This document shows positions 1-10,484 of a stretch of DNA of 64,000 nucleotides, piece by piece; the first letter of the stretch is position 1, and the number at the start of each line of letters is the position of its first letter. The DNA lies in assembly GCF_030410515.1 (NCBI RefSeq), contig NZ_JAUHHD010000004.1, positions 1 to 64,000 of the forward strand. Direction: 5' to 3'. The notes under the pieces are model-generated. The model saw only the letters and a program-made list of their open reading frames with translations. It ran no database searches and had not been told where the DNA came from. The translations under genes and the position numbers were made by a program. Source of the DNA: Arthrobacter sp. YD4. Lineage in GTDB: Bacteria; Actinomycetota; Actinomycetes; Actinomycetales; Micrococcaceae.

Positions 1-21
1 CCCAGGAACTCAACGGCCGCC

Positions 22-66
22 CACGCAAAACGCTCGGCTGGGATACCCCGGCCGAGCGTCTGCGTG
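22..66. terminator. Hairpin at left edge, possible terminator
   Basis: Two nested arms are visible: CACGCA (22-27) with TGCGTG (61-66), and ACGCTCGGC (30-38) with GCCGAGCGT (51-59), around a 12-base loop. A T-rich stretch follows on the plus strand (67-70). It most likely ends a gene entering from the left, since the suf operon has its own hairpin at 115-147. No gene is visible in 67-114. Confidence 0.45.
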
Positions 67-114
67 ATTTACTACTAGCTACCTAGCCACCAGCAGTGTT
101 GCAACGACCACTAG

Positions 115-147
115 AAACCGCCCCTTCGCAGTGAAGGTGGGCGGCCG
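115..147 (-). terminator. Terminator of the suf operon
   Basis: Read on the minus strand the sequence is CCGCC-CAC-CTTC, a short loop, GAAG-GG-GGCGG, then TTTCT. This is a GC stem with a small internal bulge followed by a U-rich tail, about 45 bases after the sufT stop codon, as expected for the end of the minus-strand suf operon. Confidence 0.55.
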
Positions 148-189
148 CCGTCGTGGTTAAGCCGTTGCCCGGAGGCGGTGGGGACGGAC

Positions 190-522
190 CTAGATGTTGA
201 ACCCGAGGGCGCGCATCTGGTCGCGGCCGTCCTCGGTGATCCGTTCCGGACCCCACGGCGGCATCCAGACCCAGTTCAGCCGCCAGTCGTCGACGATCCC
301 GTCGAGGGCCTGGCCGACCTGCTCCTCGATCACGTCGGTGAGTGGGCACGCGGCCGTCGTCAGCGTCATGTCGATCAGCAGGGCGCCGTCGTCGTCGGAG
401 TACTTCAGACCGTAGAGCAGGCCAAGGTCCACGATGTTAACCCCGAGTTCGGGGTCGATCACGTCCTTGAGCGCCTCCTCGACGTCCTCGAGGCCCGTGC
501 GGGCCGTATTCGTTTCGGTCAT
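190..522 (-). CDS. sufT: SUF-associated metal-sulfur cluster assembly factor (SufT / MIP18 type)
   Basis: A 110-residue DUF59/MIP18 protein that helps mature Fe-S proteins in the cytoplasm. The family signature DPELGVNIVDLGL is at residues 23-35 and the conserved cysteine of the TAACPLTD segment is Cys59. The ATG at 522 is preferred over in-frame upstream codons because AAGGA lies just before it, and the longer reading would run into sufC. It is the last gene of the suf operon, 13 bp after sufC, and is followed by a hairpin. Family assignment is firm; its precise client proteins are not known. Confidence 0.9.
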   Translation of the reverse strand: MTETNTARTGLEDVEEALKDVIDPELGVNIVDLGLLYGLKYSDDDGALLIDMTLTTAACPLTDVIEEQVGQALDGIVDDWRLNWVWMPPWGPERITEDGRDQMRALGFNI

Positions 523-535
523 GGCGTAGTCCTTA

Positions 536-1330
536 CTAGGCCTGAGCTGCCGCGTCGGCAGCGATGGTTGCGGCTCCGGCACCCTGGACATAGCGGTCGT
601 AGCCTTCTTCTTCGAGGCGGTCGGCCAGCTCCGGGCCGCCCTCCTCGACGACCTTGCCGTCAACGAACACGTGCACGAATTCCGGCTTGATGTAGCGCAG
701 GATCCGGGTGTAGTGGGTGATCAGCAGGGTGCCCATGTTGCCGCCGGACTGGGCGCGGTTGACGCCCTCGGAGACGACCTTCAGGGCGTCGACGTCCAGG
801 CCGGAGTCGGTCTCGTCGAGGATGGCGAACTTCGGCTTGAAGAGCTCGAGCTGGAGGATCTCCACCCGCTTCTTCTCACCGCCGGAGAAGCCCTCGTTGA
901 CGTTGCGCTGGGTGAAGTCGGCGTCGATGCGCAGCTGCTCCATGGCGGCCTTGACGTCCTTGGTCCAGGTGCGGAGCTTGGGAGCCTCGCCGTCGATGGC
1001 GGTCTTGGCGGTGCGCAGGAAGTTGGTCATGCTCACGCCGGGGACCTCCACCGGGTACTGCATGGCCAGGAAGAGGCCGGCGCGGGCGCGCTCGTCGACG
1101 CTCATCTCCAGGACGTCTTCGCCGTCGAGGGTGATGGAGCCGCTGGTGACGTTGTAGCGCGGGTGGCCGGCGATGGTGGAGGCCAGGGTGGACTTGCCGG
1201 AGCCGTTGGGGCCCATGATGGCGTGGATCTCGCCGGTCCGGATGGTCAGGCTGACGCCCTTCAGGATTTCCTTGGTGCCCTGCTCGGTGTCAATGCTGAC
1301 GTGCAGGTCCTTGATCTCAAGAGTGGACAT
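536..1330 (-). CDS. sufC: Fe-S cluster assembly ATPase SufC
   Basis: 264-residue ABC-type ATPase that powers the SufBCD scaffold. Walker A (GPNGSGKST) is at residues 40-48, a SufC-type signature FSGGEKKR at 148-155, Walker B with the catalytic Glu (ILDETDSGLD) at about 170-179, and the switch His near 206. There are no membrane segments, as expected for a soluble SUF ATPase. The ATG at 1330 gives the usual SufC length. It follows the Rieske gene after about 106 bp that hold nothing obvious, and precedes sufT closely. Confidence 0.96.
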   Translation of the reverse strand: MSTLEIKDLHVSIDTEQGTKEILKGVSLTIRTGEIHAIMGPNGSGKSTLASTIAGHPRYNVTSGSITLDGEDVLEMSVDERARAGLFLAMQYPVEVPGVSMTNFLRTAKTAIDGEAPKLRTWTKDVKAAMEQLRIDADFTQRNVNEGFSGGEKKRVEILQLELFKPKFAILDETDSGLDVDALKVVSEGVNRAQSGGNMGTLLITHYTRILRYIKPEFVHVFVDGKVVEEGGPELADRLEEEGYDRYVQGAGAATIAADAAAQA

Positions 1331-1436
1331 GTGTCGTGTTCTCCTCTGTCCGGCTGCCTCTGCGGCCGGATGGTTCTCGTCGAAAAAGTGTGGGTAGTTG
1401 CCGGGTGCGGTGCGATGGACTGCGGTGCGGCGGCGG

Positions 1437-1796
1437 TCAGCCGGCGTTGGGCGCCTCAGCGCCGTTGAGCACGGTGCTGACGTCAACGTAGACGTTGCCG
1501 TCAGCGATGGTGACGGCGAAGACGGGCACCGGGTCATAGGCGGGCAGCTGCAGCGGCTGGCCGGAGCGCAGGTCGAACTGGGAGCCGTGGCCCCAGCACT
1601 CGATCGCGCAACCTTCCACCTCGCCCTCGGAGAGGGAGATGTCCGCGTGCGAGCAGGTGTCCCCGATCGCGTGGATCTCCCCCATCGAGTCCTTGACCAC
1701 GGCTACCGGGTAGTCGTCGATCAGGATCCGCAGGGCCTGCTTGACCTGGATGTCGCTGGCAGTGCATACCAGCTCGCCCTTGGGCTGTTCCGTCAT
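1437..1796 (-). CDS. Rieske [2Fe-2S] ferredoxin-like protein in suf operon
   Basis: 119 residues, a stand-alone Rieske domain. The two ligand pairs are visible: Cys48-x-His50 (TCSHADISL) and Cys67-x-x-His70 (CWGHGSQFD). Such proteins are annotated as non-heme iron oxygenase ferredoxin subunit, but no oxygenase is nearby. Its place between sufD and sufC suggests a role in electron supply for, or as a product of, cluster assembly; that is inference from position. The N-terminus at 1796 has an ATG and matches the family length. It is sometimes mistaken for the NirD subunit, but no nitrite reductase is present. Confidence 0.9.
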   Translation of the reverse strand: MTEQPKGELVCTASDIQVKQALRILIDDYPVAVVKDSMGEIHAIGDTCSHADISLSEGEVEGCAIECWGHGSQFDLRSGQPLQLPAYDPVPVFAVTIADGNVYVDVSTVLNGAEAPNAG

Positions 1797-1832
1797 GTGT
1801 CCGTCCTGTTCCGTGTCCGCCGCTGCCGCGCC

Positions 1833-3118
1833 CTAGTTGTCCGTCGCGGCGAGCTCGCGCTCGACGGCGGCCGTGAGGCGTTCCTCGATGGCGGGGACCT
1901 TGATCTGCTGGATGATCTCGTTCAGGAAGCCGCGGACCACCAGACGGCGGGCCACCTTCTCCGGAATGCCGCGGGCCATCAGGTAGAACAGGTGCTCGTC
2001 GTCGAAACGACCGGTGGCGCTGGCGTGGCCGGCGCCGGCGATCAGGCCGGTCTCGATTTCCAGGTTCGGCACGGAGTCGGCGCGGGCGCCGTCGGTGAGG
2101 ACCAGGTTGCGGTTGGCCTCGTACGTGTCGGTGCCTTCGGCTTCCTTGCGGATCAGGACGTCACCCACCCAGACGGTGTGCGCGTTCTTGCCCTGCAGCG
2201 CGCCCTTGTAGAGCACGTTGGACTTGCAGTTGGCGACGGCGTGGTCGACGAAGAGCCGCTGCTCCAGGTGCTGGCCGGCGTCGGCGAAGTACAGGCCGTA
2301 CATTTCGGCTTCGGCGCCGGGGGCGGTGAAGCGGGCCGACGGCGTGACGCGGACCAGGTCGCCGCCGAGGCTGACGACGATGTGCTTGAACTTGGCGTCG
2401 CGGCCGAGCTTGGCCTGCTGGGAGGAGGCGTGGACGGAGTCGTCCGACCATTCCTGCAGCGAGATGACGGTCAGTTCGGCGCCGTCCTCGACCAGGATTT
2501 CGACGTTCTCGGAGACGACGGCGCTGCCCTGGTGGTCCAGGACGACGACGGCCTTGGAGAACTTCTCCGCGGTGATGACGATGTGCTGCGCGGCTGGGGC
2601 GTCGCCCTGGCCGGTGAGCACGAGGGTGATCTCGCCCTCGGCCTGGACCTCGGCCGGGATGGTGACGGCGGTCGCGCCGGCGAAGTTCTCCCAGGCGTTG
2701 GCGGAGACCCGGTCCTCCGGGATCGCGGCGGAGCCGATGCGGGCATCGCCGCGGTCCACGGACTCAACCCGGACGCTGTCAGGTGCGGTCACGGTAACGG
2801 CCGGGGCCGCGCCGTTCAGGACCTCGGTGTGCAGGCCGCGGAGGCGCTTGAGCGGGGTGAACCGCCAGTCCTCCTCCATGCCGGTCAGCGGCTTGAAGTC
2901 CGCCAGGGCGTAGGAGGTCAGGCGGCCGGCGCGCGAGCTGTCCGGGACGCCGACGCCGCCGCCGTGCGAGTGGGCCTTGACGGCGTCCCCGCCCAGCGGC
3001 GCCTTGGAATCGACGGTGTTCAGCGGGGAGAGGTTTTCGCCCTCCTCGGTGAAGCCGTCGATCAGCGGCTGGGTCGAGGGCGCGCCGATGCGGGCCTTTT
3101 CAGTAGTGATGTCAGTCA

Positions 3119-3119
<1 letters not shown>
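1833..3119 (-). CDS. sufD: Fe-S cluster assembly protein SufD
   Basis: 428-residue SufD, partner of SufB in the SufBC2D scaffold on which clusters are built. The C-terminal SufBD beta-helix core is recognisable, with the conserved ending ATGRFDDEHLFYLMARGIPE and the following helical MARRLVVRGF-like segment. The ATG overlaps the sufB stop codon by one base (TAATG), implying translational coupling and matched SufB and SufD amounts. It has a rather acidic, Ala/Val-rich middle, as is normal for actinobacterial SufD. Confidence 0.95.
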
Positions 3120-4581
<1,462 letters not shown>

Positions 4582-4582
<1 letters not shown>

Positions 4583-5424
4583 CACGGCCTTTCTTGCAGA
4601 TGGTTGGATACTTCGTCCGGGTTGCCCGGAGCGTCGGGACCGGTGGTCCCGACGGCGGCCGGACGGCCCGTAGGTATGTGGGTGGTGCAGACGTGGCCGC
4701 CGCGCGCCAGGGTGGAGAGCCGGCGGACGTCGACGCCGACCAGCCGGGAGAACACCTCGGTCTCCACGTCGCAGAACACGGGGAACTGGGCGGCGAGCTG
4801 CTGGATCGGGCAGTGGCCCTGGCACAGCTGCACGCTGGAGAGCGCAGCCGGCAGGGGCGCCTTGGCCTCGATCGTCTGGGCGGAGGCGACAAAACCGTCC
4901 CGGCTCAGGGCGTCGGAGAGCGCCTGGGCGCGGGCGGTGATGTCGCTGCCCGCGGCCTCGATCGCGGGGGCGTAGCGTCGCTCCATTGCCTCGAAGCGTT
5001 CGACGGCGAACTCCCGGACGGCGTCATCCCCGGCGGCCGCGCCGAGGCGGCGCAGGGCGGACGCGGCGATGTCCAGGTAGTCGTTGCCGAGGCTGGACTG
5101 GCCCTGGGAGCTCAGCACGTAGCGACGGGCGGGACGGCCGGCTCCGGCGCCCGCGCGCGCGACGCGCTTGACTTCGATGACACCGCGGCGGGACAGGTGG
5201 TCCAGGTGCCGGCGGACGGCGGCCGGGGTGAAGCCCAGCAGTTCGCCGAGCTCGGCGGCGCTGATCGGGCCGTGTTCCAGCACCGCGCTGAGCACGCGGT
5301 CCCGGGTGCGCTCCTCGGCGTCCGCGGCGGTGACCGGCGGCGCTGGAGTCTCCCGCGCCCCGATGGCCGGGCGCGCCTGATCCGCGCGCGCTGGGGGCGC
5401 GGCGGAAGCAGTCACAGAACTCAT
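4582..5424 (-). CDS. sufR: SufR-type Fe-S sensing transcriptional repressor
   Basis: 280 residues, first gene of the suf operon. A winged helix-turn-helix lies at about residues 43-100 ([26 protein letters not shown] then a Gly/Arg wing). Four C-terminal cysteines, Cys201, Cys205, Cys218 and Cys246, are placed to bind an Fe-S cluster, which in known SufR proteins controls DNA binding. It probably represses its own operon when clusters are plentiful. No clear Shine-Dalgarno precedes the ATG at 5424; a GTG at 5433 has CATGAT six bases upstream of it on the minus strand, so a leaderless start adding three residues is possible. Confidence 0.9.
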
Positions 5425-5431
5425 GGAATAC

Positions 5432-5449
5432 ACAACACAATCATGTCGT
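5432..5449. promoter_or_regulatory. Candidate SufR operator in the sufR/ABC divergent region
   Basis: An imperfect inverted repeat, ACAACA-N6-TGTCGT, lies just upstream of sufR and overlaps its likely -10 region. SUF repressors usually autoregulate through short inverted repeats at such a site. No other palindrome of this quality stands out in the 150-bp divergent gap 5425-5574. Assignment is inference. Confidence 0.3.
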
Positions 5450-5562
5450 AATTTAGTCCGGCGTTCCAGTAAGGCATGGCTTCCCCGGCGGAGGCCGGCG
5501 CCGGGGAACATCCCCACCCGGGCCCCCGGCCCGCTCCCAGCTTGGCGCCCTACTACATCCCG

Positions 5563-5568
5563 TAGAAT
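5563..5568 (+). promoter_or_regulatory. -10 hexamer of leaderless ABC ATPase gene
   Basis: TAGAAT is followed by exactly six bases and then the GTG start at 5575, so transcription would start at or next to the start codon. No Shine-Dalgarno is seen. The same spacing recurs at uvrC, uvrB, coaE and yigZ. Confidence 0.55.
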
Positions 5569-5574
5569 GTTCCG

Positions 5575-6543
5575 GTGCGATCTCCCGAATCCCCCGCCCT
5601 GGCCATTCAGGGTCTCATCAAGGATGTTGGCCCCGTCCCCAGCCTGGACGGCAAGATGCTGCGGGTGGTCAGCGACGTGTCCCTGGTGGCCGAGCGCGGC
5701 CAGGTGACGGCCCTGCTGGGCGCTAACGGCGCGGGCAAGACCACCACCATCGAGTGCGCCCAGGGGATGCAGAAGCGCACCGGGGGCAGCATCAGCCTGC
5801 TGGGACAGGACCCGGACACCGCGGGCGCCGAGCTGCGCTCCCGGGTAGGGGTGATGCTGCAGGACGGCGGCCTCCCGCCGTCGGCCCGTCCCATCCCCCT
5901 GCTCCACCACATCGCCGGCATGTACAAGGATCCGTGGCCGGTTGAGGACCTGGTGGCCCGGCTGGGCATCGAAAGTTTCAGCCGTACCGGCGTGCGGCGC
6001 CTCTCCGGCGGGCAGAAGCAGCGGCTGGCCCTCGCCGCCGCCCTGGCCGGCCGGCCCGAGGTCCTGTTCCTCGACGAGCCCAGCGCGGGCCTGGACCCCC
6101 AGTCCCGCCAGCTGGTTTTCGACCTGATCGGCGAACTCCGCGACAGCGGCATGGCCATCATCCTCACCACCCACCTGATGGATGATGCGCAGCGGCTGGC
6201 CGACTACGTCTACATCATCGACAACGGCCGCAACGTCGCCGAGGGCACTGTCGCCCAGCTGCTGCGCCACGAACTGACCCCCGACGCCCCCGGCGGCAAC
6301 GTCCGCACCCTGCTCTTCGAGGCCGAGCCCGGCTTGGACCTGACCGGCGTGCTGCCCGCCGCCGTCGACGTCCGCGAGACCCGGGCCGGCAGCTACAGCG
6401 TCTCCGGTGCCCTGACCCCGGCCGACCTTGCCGCGGTCACCGCCTGGTGGGCAGCCCGCGGCATCATGCCGGCCTCGATGAGCCTGGCCGCCCGCAGCCT
6501 GGAGGACGTGTTCCTCGACATCTCCGGAAGGGAGACCCGATGA
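5575..6543 (+). CDS. ABC transporter ATP-binding protein (ABC-2 exporter)
   Basis: 322-residue ATPase of an ABC-2 type exporter. Walker A GANGAGKTT is at about residues 49-57, the signature RLSGGQKQRL at about 142-151, Walker B LFLDEPSAGLDP soon after, and the switch His in LTTHLMDD. A C-terminal extension of about 90 residues follows, typical of CcmA/DrrA-like ATPases. The GTG start appears leaderless. The stop overlaps the permease start by ATGA. In actinobacteria this pair commonly sits between sufR and ctaA; the substrate is unknown. Confidence 0.9.
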   Translation: MRSPESPALAIQGLIKDVGPVPSLDGKMLRVVSDVSLVAERGQVTALLGANGAGKTTTIECAQGMQKRTGGSISLLGQDPDTAGAELRSRVGVMLQDGGLPPSARPIPLLHHIAGMYKDPWPVEDLVARLGIESFSRTGVRRLSGGQKQRLALAAALAGRPEVLFLDEPSAGLDPQSRQLVFDLIGELRDSGMAIILTTHLMDDAQRLADYVYIIDNGRNVAEGTVAQLLRHELTPDAPGGNVRTLLFEAEPGLDLTGVLPAAVDVRETRAGSYSVSGALTPADLAAVTAWWAARGIMPASMSLAARSLEDVFLDISGRETR

Positions 6544-7331
6544 GCTCCGCCCCCGCACCGCAGGCCGCCGCCGCGCCCGCCCCGCTGGGCAGCGAACCCG
6601 CGCCGCTGGTCCGCCGCATCCTGCTCCAGGGCCGCTACGAGACGGTCACCATGCTGCGCAACGGCGAACAGCTGATCCTGGCCGTCATCCTGCCGCTGAT
6701 GGCCCTGATCGGCCTGGCCGTCACTCCCCTGCTGGACGGCCTCGGCCACAGCCGGGTCAACATCGCCGTGCCCGGCATCCTGGCCCTGTGCGCCATGTCG
6801 ACGGCGTTCACCGGGCAGGGCATCGCCACCGGCTTCGACCGCCGGTACGGGGTGCTCCGCTTCCTCTCCAGCACACCCCTGGGCCGCACCGGCCTGATCG
6901 TCGGCAAGATCCTGGCCGTCCTGGCCGTGCTGGTGGTCCAGGTACTGGTGGTCACCGCCGTCGCCCTGCCGATGGGCTGGCGTCCCGAAGCCGCCGGACT
7001 GCTGCCCGCCCTGCTTCTGCTGGTCCTGGGCGCCGCCGCGTTCACCTCGCTGGGCCTGCTGGTGGCCGGAACGGTGCGGCCGGAGGCCACGCTGGCCATC
7101 ACCAACCTGCTCTGGATCCTCCTCGGCGCACTCGGCGGCATCGTCCTGCCCGCCGAACGGCTCCCCGCCCTGGCCCAGGCGGTGGTGCACTTCCTGCCCT
7201 CCGGCGCGCTGGGCCAGGCGCTGCGCGACGCGCTCCTGACCGGCACCGTCAATGGTTTTGCCGTCCTTATCCTGCTGCTGTGGACGGCCCTCGCCGGCGC
7301 CGCGGCGGCCCGTTGGTTCAAGTGGAATTGA
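6540..7331 (+). CDS. ABC-2 type transporter permease
   Basis: 263-residue membrane protein with about six hydrophobic segments (first near residues 45-65, then about 80-100, 125-150, 155-185, 190-210, 235-255), which fits the ABC-2 permease fold. The ATG at 6540 overlaps the ATPase stop (ATGA), so the two subunits are coupled. It is followed after 7 bp by ctaA, suggesting a common transcript with heme A synthesis. Whether it exports a heme-related or an unrelated compound cannot be read from the sequence. Confidence 0.88.
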   Translation: MSSAPAPQAAAAPAPLGSEPAPLVRRILLQGRYETVTMLRNGEQLILAVILPLMALIGLAVTPLLDGLGHSRVNIAVPGILALCAMSTAFTGQGIATGFDRRYGVLRFLSSTPLGRTGLIVGKILAVLAVLVVQVLVVTAVALPMGWRPEAAGLLPALLLLVLGAAAFTSLGLLVAGTVRPEATLAITNLLWILLGALGGIVLPAERLPALAQAVVHFLPSGALGQALRDALLTGTVNGFAVLILLLWTALAGAAAARWFKWN

Positions 7332-7338
7332 GAATGAT

Positions 7339-8283
7339 GTGAGCACGGTATCCCGCCCCGCCCGGATCCTGTCCCGGATGTCCTCCCGGCTGCCCACCAC
7401 CGTCAACCCGGCGATCCGCCGGCTGGCGCTGCTGTCGCTGATCGGCCAGACCGTCCTGGTCGTCACCGGCGGCGCCGTCCGCCTCACCGCCTCCGGCCTC
7501 GGCTGCCCCACCTGGCCGCGCTGCACCAGCGACTCCCTGGTCAACACCCCGGAGATGGGAATCCACGGCTTCATCGAGTTCGGCAACCGGCTCCTGACCT
7601 TCGCCCTCGCCGCCGTGGCCGTCGCCATGCTGGTCTACCTGTGGAACCTCCGCAAGGAGCGCCGCGACCTGTTCCTGCTGGCCCTGGGCCTGCTGGCCAG
7701 CATCCCCGCGCAGGCCATCATCGGCGGCATCACCGTCCTGACCCGCCTGAACCCCTGGGTGGTGGGCCTGCACTTCCTGGTCTCGATGGCCCTGGTGGTC
7801 CTCGCGACCCTGCTGGTCAACCGCGCCTACGGCCGGACCGGCCGGGCCCGCAACCGCACCCTCCCGGCCCTGCCGGGCGCCGCGCGGCCGGTGCTGACCG
7901 CCGCCGCCCTGTTCTCCGCCGTCGCCGTCTGCCTCGGCGTCGTGGTGACCGGTGCCGGACCGCACGCCGGCGACGCCGACGCCCCGCGCAACAACCTCGA
8001 CTGGGACTTCGTCTCCCACATCCACGCCGTCCCGGCCTACCTGGTCACCGCCGGCGCCCTGTTTGGCGTCTACCTGGTGCTCCACGGCCGGATCACCGGA
8101 CCGTTCCGGACCGCCGCGTTCCTGCTCCTGGGCGTCACGGTCCTGCAGGCGGTCATCGGCTTCACGCAGTACTACAACGGCATCCCCGCGCTCCTGGTGG
8201 CCGCGCACACGCTTGGCGCCGCCCTGCTGATGGCCGCCTCCACCAACGCCGCGGACCTGGCTCACAGCAGCCCCCGGGCCTGA
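7339..8283 (+). CDS. ctaA: Heme A synthase (COX15/CtaA)
   Basis: 314-residue polytopic membrane enzyme that oxidises heme O to heme A for aa3 cytochrome oxidase. The signatures GGAVRLTASGLGCPTWPRC, IEFGNRLLT and the later SHIHAVPAYLVTAG and AAHTLGA blocks carry heme-binding histidines in the expected membrane segments; about eight segments are predicted. The GTG at 7339, 7 bp after the permease stop, is preferred, with ATG 7378 as an alternative. It pairs functionally with ctaB (9013-9966), which faces it. Confidence 0.92.
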   Translation: MSTVSRPARILSRMSSRLPTTVNPAIRRLALLSLIGQTVLVVTGGAVRLTASGLGCPTWPRCTSDSLVNTPEMGIHGFIEFGNRLLTFALAAVAVAMLVYLWNLRKERRDLFLLALGLLASIPAQAIIGGITVLTRLNPWVVGLHFLVSMALVVLATLLVNRAYGRTGRARNRTLPALPGAARPVLTAAALFSAVAVCLGVVVTGAGPHAGDADAPRNNLDWDFVSHIHAVPAYLVTAGALFGVYLVLHGRITGPFRTAAFLLLGVTVLQAVIGFTQYYNGIPALLVAAHTLGAALLMAASTNAADLAHSSPRA

Positions 8284-8337
8284 CCCGGTAACCTGACCCT
8301 GTAACCGCCGGAATCACGGCGGAGGAGGGCAGGGAAT

Positions 8338-8976
8338 GTGGGCGCGGTTGTCGAGGGAATCCTGAACATCAGCCCGGCACTGGCCTTCACCATCGTGGCG
8401 TGCCTGGTCTTTGCCGAGGACGCCATCTTCGTGGGCTTCGTCATCCCGGGTGAGACCGCGGCGGTCCTCGGCGGCGTCATCTCCAGCCGCGGCGAGGTTC
8501 CGCTCTGGGGCATGGCCGCCGTCGTGGTCGCCGCCGCGATCGCCGGGGACACCGTGGGCTACGAGATCGGGAAGCACGTGGGACCGCGGCTGCTGGACAT
8601 CCGGATCATGAAGCGGCGCCGCCGCGGCCTGGCCAAAGCCCAGGCGTTCCTGCGCCGGCGCGGCGGCTCGGCGGTGTTCCTGGGCCGGTTCGTGGCCTTC
8701 TTCCGCGCCGTGATGCCCGCGCTGGCCGGGGCCTCGCGGATGCACTACCCCCGGTTCCTGGCCTTCAACGCCGCCGGCGGCCTGGTCTGGGGCACCGGAT
8801 TCGTGCTGCTGGGCTTCTTCGCGGGCAATTCCTACGACGCCGTCGCCAAGGCTGCCGGGCAGGACATCACCGCAGTCATCGTGGTGCTGGGCATTGTCGG
8901 CCTGGTCGTCTGGCACCTGCGGCGCTCCCGCAGGGCACGCCGGGAACCGGAACCGGCAGCCTCCGAAGAGGCCTAG
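8338..8976 (+). CDS. DedA / SNARE-associated family membrane protein
   Basis: 212 residues, four or five hydrophobic segments and the DedA signature: an ED near the N-terminus (FAEDAIFVGFVIPGE), FLGRFVAFFRAVMPALAG in the middle and the helix-breaking GNS segment. Members act in undecaprenyl-phosphate or phospholipid flipping and membrane stress tolerance. The GTG at 8338 follows GGAGGAGGG; the ATG two bases earlier is in another frame and soon hits a stop. The C-terminal tail is basic then acidic. Exact substrate unknown. Confidence 0.88.
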   Translation: MGAVVEGILNISPALAFTIVACLVFAEDAIFVGFVIPGETAAVLGGVISSRGEVPLWGMAAVVVAAAIAGDTVGYEIGKHVGPRLLDIRIMKRRRRGLAKAQAFLRRRGGSAVFLGRFVAFFRAVMPALAGASRMHYPRFLAFNAAGGLVWGTGFVLLGFFAGNSYDAVAKAAGQDITAVIVVLGIVGLVVWHLRRSRRARREPEPAASEEA

Positions 8977-8980
8977 CGGA

Positions 8981-9013
8981 GGTCTCCCAGCCGGGTGTTC
9001 TTCCTGGGAGTCC
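8981..9013. terminator. Bidirectional terminator between dedA and ctaB
   Basis: The arms at 8981-8990 (GGTCTCCCAG) and 9004-9013 (CTGGGAGTCC) pair with one mismatch around a T-rich loop. It sits between the convergent dedA-like gene and ctaB, overlapping the first base of the ctaB stop codon. Confidence 0.5.
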
Positions 9014-9966
9014 TAACCGACGAGCGCGGAACCCACGAACGGGTCAACGGCGAGGGCGATGAAGAGTAGGGTCAGGTAGCTGATGGAGCCGTGGAAGACC
9101 TTCATGGCGCCCTTGTTGGACACGTCCCCGCCCTGGGCGCGGGCGTAGAGGGCGTGCGACTCGTAGAGGAACCAGGCGCCCGCGGCGACGGCGGTGATGG
9201 TGTAGACCCAGCCGGCGCCGCCGACCGGGATCAGGAGCAGCGAGCAGGCCACCATGGCCCAGGCGTAGAGCACCACCTGGACGGAGACCACCCGGGCGCC
9301 GGCGATCGCACCGAGCATCGGGACGTTGGCGTTGCGGTAGTCCTCGCCGTAGCGCATGGACAGCGGCCAGTAGTGCGGCGGGGTCCAGAGGAAGATCACC
9401 ATGAACAGCACGACGGCGGGCCACTGAACGGTGTTCGTCACCGCGGCCCAGGCGATCAGCACGGGGAAGCAGCCGGCGGCCCCGCCCCAGACGATGTTCT
9501 GCGCGGTCCGGCGCTTGAGGATCATGGTGTAGATCACCACGTAGAAGACGATGGCGCCCAGGCCCAGCCAGGCGGAGAGCGGGTTCGCGCCGAACCAGAG
9601 GATCACGATCGCGGCGGCACCCAGCAGCCACGAGAAGACCAGCGCCTCGCGGGGCGTCACCTCGCCGGTGACCAGCGGGCGGTTCTCGGTCCGGTGCATC
9701 AGCTTGTCGATGTCCCGGTCGATGTAGCAGTTGAAGGACCCTGCGCTGCCGGCGGCGAAGGCGCCGCCCACCAGGGTTGCGAGGATCAGGCCCAGCGACG
9801 GGAAGCCGCGCTCGGCGTAAATCATGGTGGGGAGGGTGCTGACCAGCAGGAGCTCGATGACCCGCGGTTTCGTGAGTGCCAGGTAGGCCTTGGCCTTGCG
9901 GCGGAAGCCGATCCGGGCCTGGGGGACGCTCAACGGCGTTTCTGTTGTGCTCACGGTGGCAGTCAC
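9013..9966 (-). CDS. ctaB: Heme O synthase (protoheme IX farnesyltransferase)
   Basis: 317-residue UbiA-family prenyltransferase that adds a farnesyl group to heme B, the first step toward heme A. The prenyl-diphosphate Mg-binding motif is Asn79-x3-Asp83-x3-Asp87 (NCYIDRDID), and a second acidic motif lies further on. About eight to nine membrane segments. The start is the GTG at 9966; a second in-frame GTG at 9954 is possible, and neither has a clear Shine-Dalgarno. It diverges from tkt and converges on dedA. Confidence 0.95.
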   Translation of the reverse strand: MTATVSTTETPLSVPQARIGFRRKAKAYLALTKPRVIELLLVSTLPTMIYAERGFPSLGLILATLVGGAFAAGSAGSFNCYIDRDIDKLMHRTENRPLVTGEVTPREALVFSWLLGAAAIVILWFGANPLSAWLGLGAIVFYVVIYTMILKRRTAQNIVWGGAAGCFPVLIAWAAVTNTVQWPAVVLFMVIFLWTPPHYWPLSMRYGEDYRNANVPMLGAIAGARVVSVQVVLYAWAMVACSLLLIPVGGAGWVYTITAVAAGAWFLYESHALYARAQGGDVSNKGAMKVFHGSISYLTLLFIALAVDPFVGSALVG

Positions 9967-10484
9967 TCTGTTCTGTCTGCTGTTCTGTCTGCTGGATCAG
10001 TCGGCCAGGCCCGCAGGGTCGCGGACCTAAGGAAAAGCCACGGACCGGACGGCGGCCGACGGTGCCCGGGCGGGGCTCGGTTCCCGCCGGGAACCGCGCG
10101 GCGCGCAGGCCGAATAGCGCCCCTTCCGGAGCCTCCGACCATCATACCGTGGCGGCGCGCCGGTCCCCGACCCGGCGGCCGTGGCCCCCGCTCCGGCCGG
10201 TCGGGAAGCGGCTCGAATTCAGCTACGCGGGAAACCCGTCCAAATCCCGACACATACGCCTCAGGGCCGCCGGAATGGGACTAAGCTGGCTGACAGATCG
10301 GCTCGCGCGGGCATACCGCCCCGGCGGCATTCCACGCCCCTGCGCTTGCGACTGAGTGATAGATCAACGTTTCGATGGTGAACGGCTGGTACACCCACGC
10401 GGGCACCTCGTGTGCCCCGGCGGACGCCTCTCGAGGCCATGCCCCGTACCTCCGGCCGTCAGCACAGAGAGGGGCCCGGTTTAC
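9967..10484. other. 518-bp ctaB/tkt divergent non-coding region
   Basis: No convincing gene is present; open frames here have no homology-like pattern. Visible elements are: a perfect 12-bp tandem duplication (9968-9979 and 9980-9991) next to the ctaB start; a GC-rich stretch; and, nearer tkt, two small hairpins in the likely leader, GGGCAC/GTGCCC at 10401-10417 and GCCTC/GAGGC near 10426-10437, followed by GAGAGG before the tkt start. I could not identify a confident promoter. Confidence 0.5.

Noticed and set aside
14..147. 11-bp inverted repeat CGGCCGCCCAC (14-24) and its complement (137-147)
   Set aside because: The arms are 112 bp apart and both lie in GC-rich parts of separate hairpins; likely chance.
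9963..10253. Small minus-strand frame upstream of ctaB
   Set aside because: Arg/Pro/Gly-rich, no start signal, no motif; it lies in promoter DNA.
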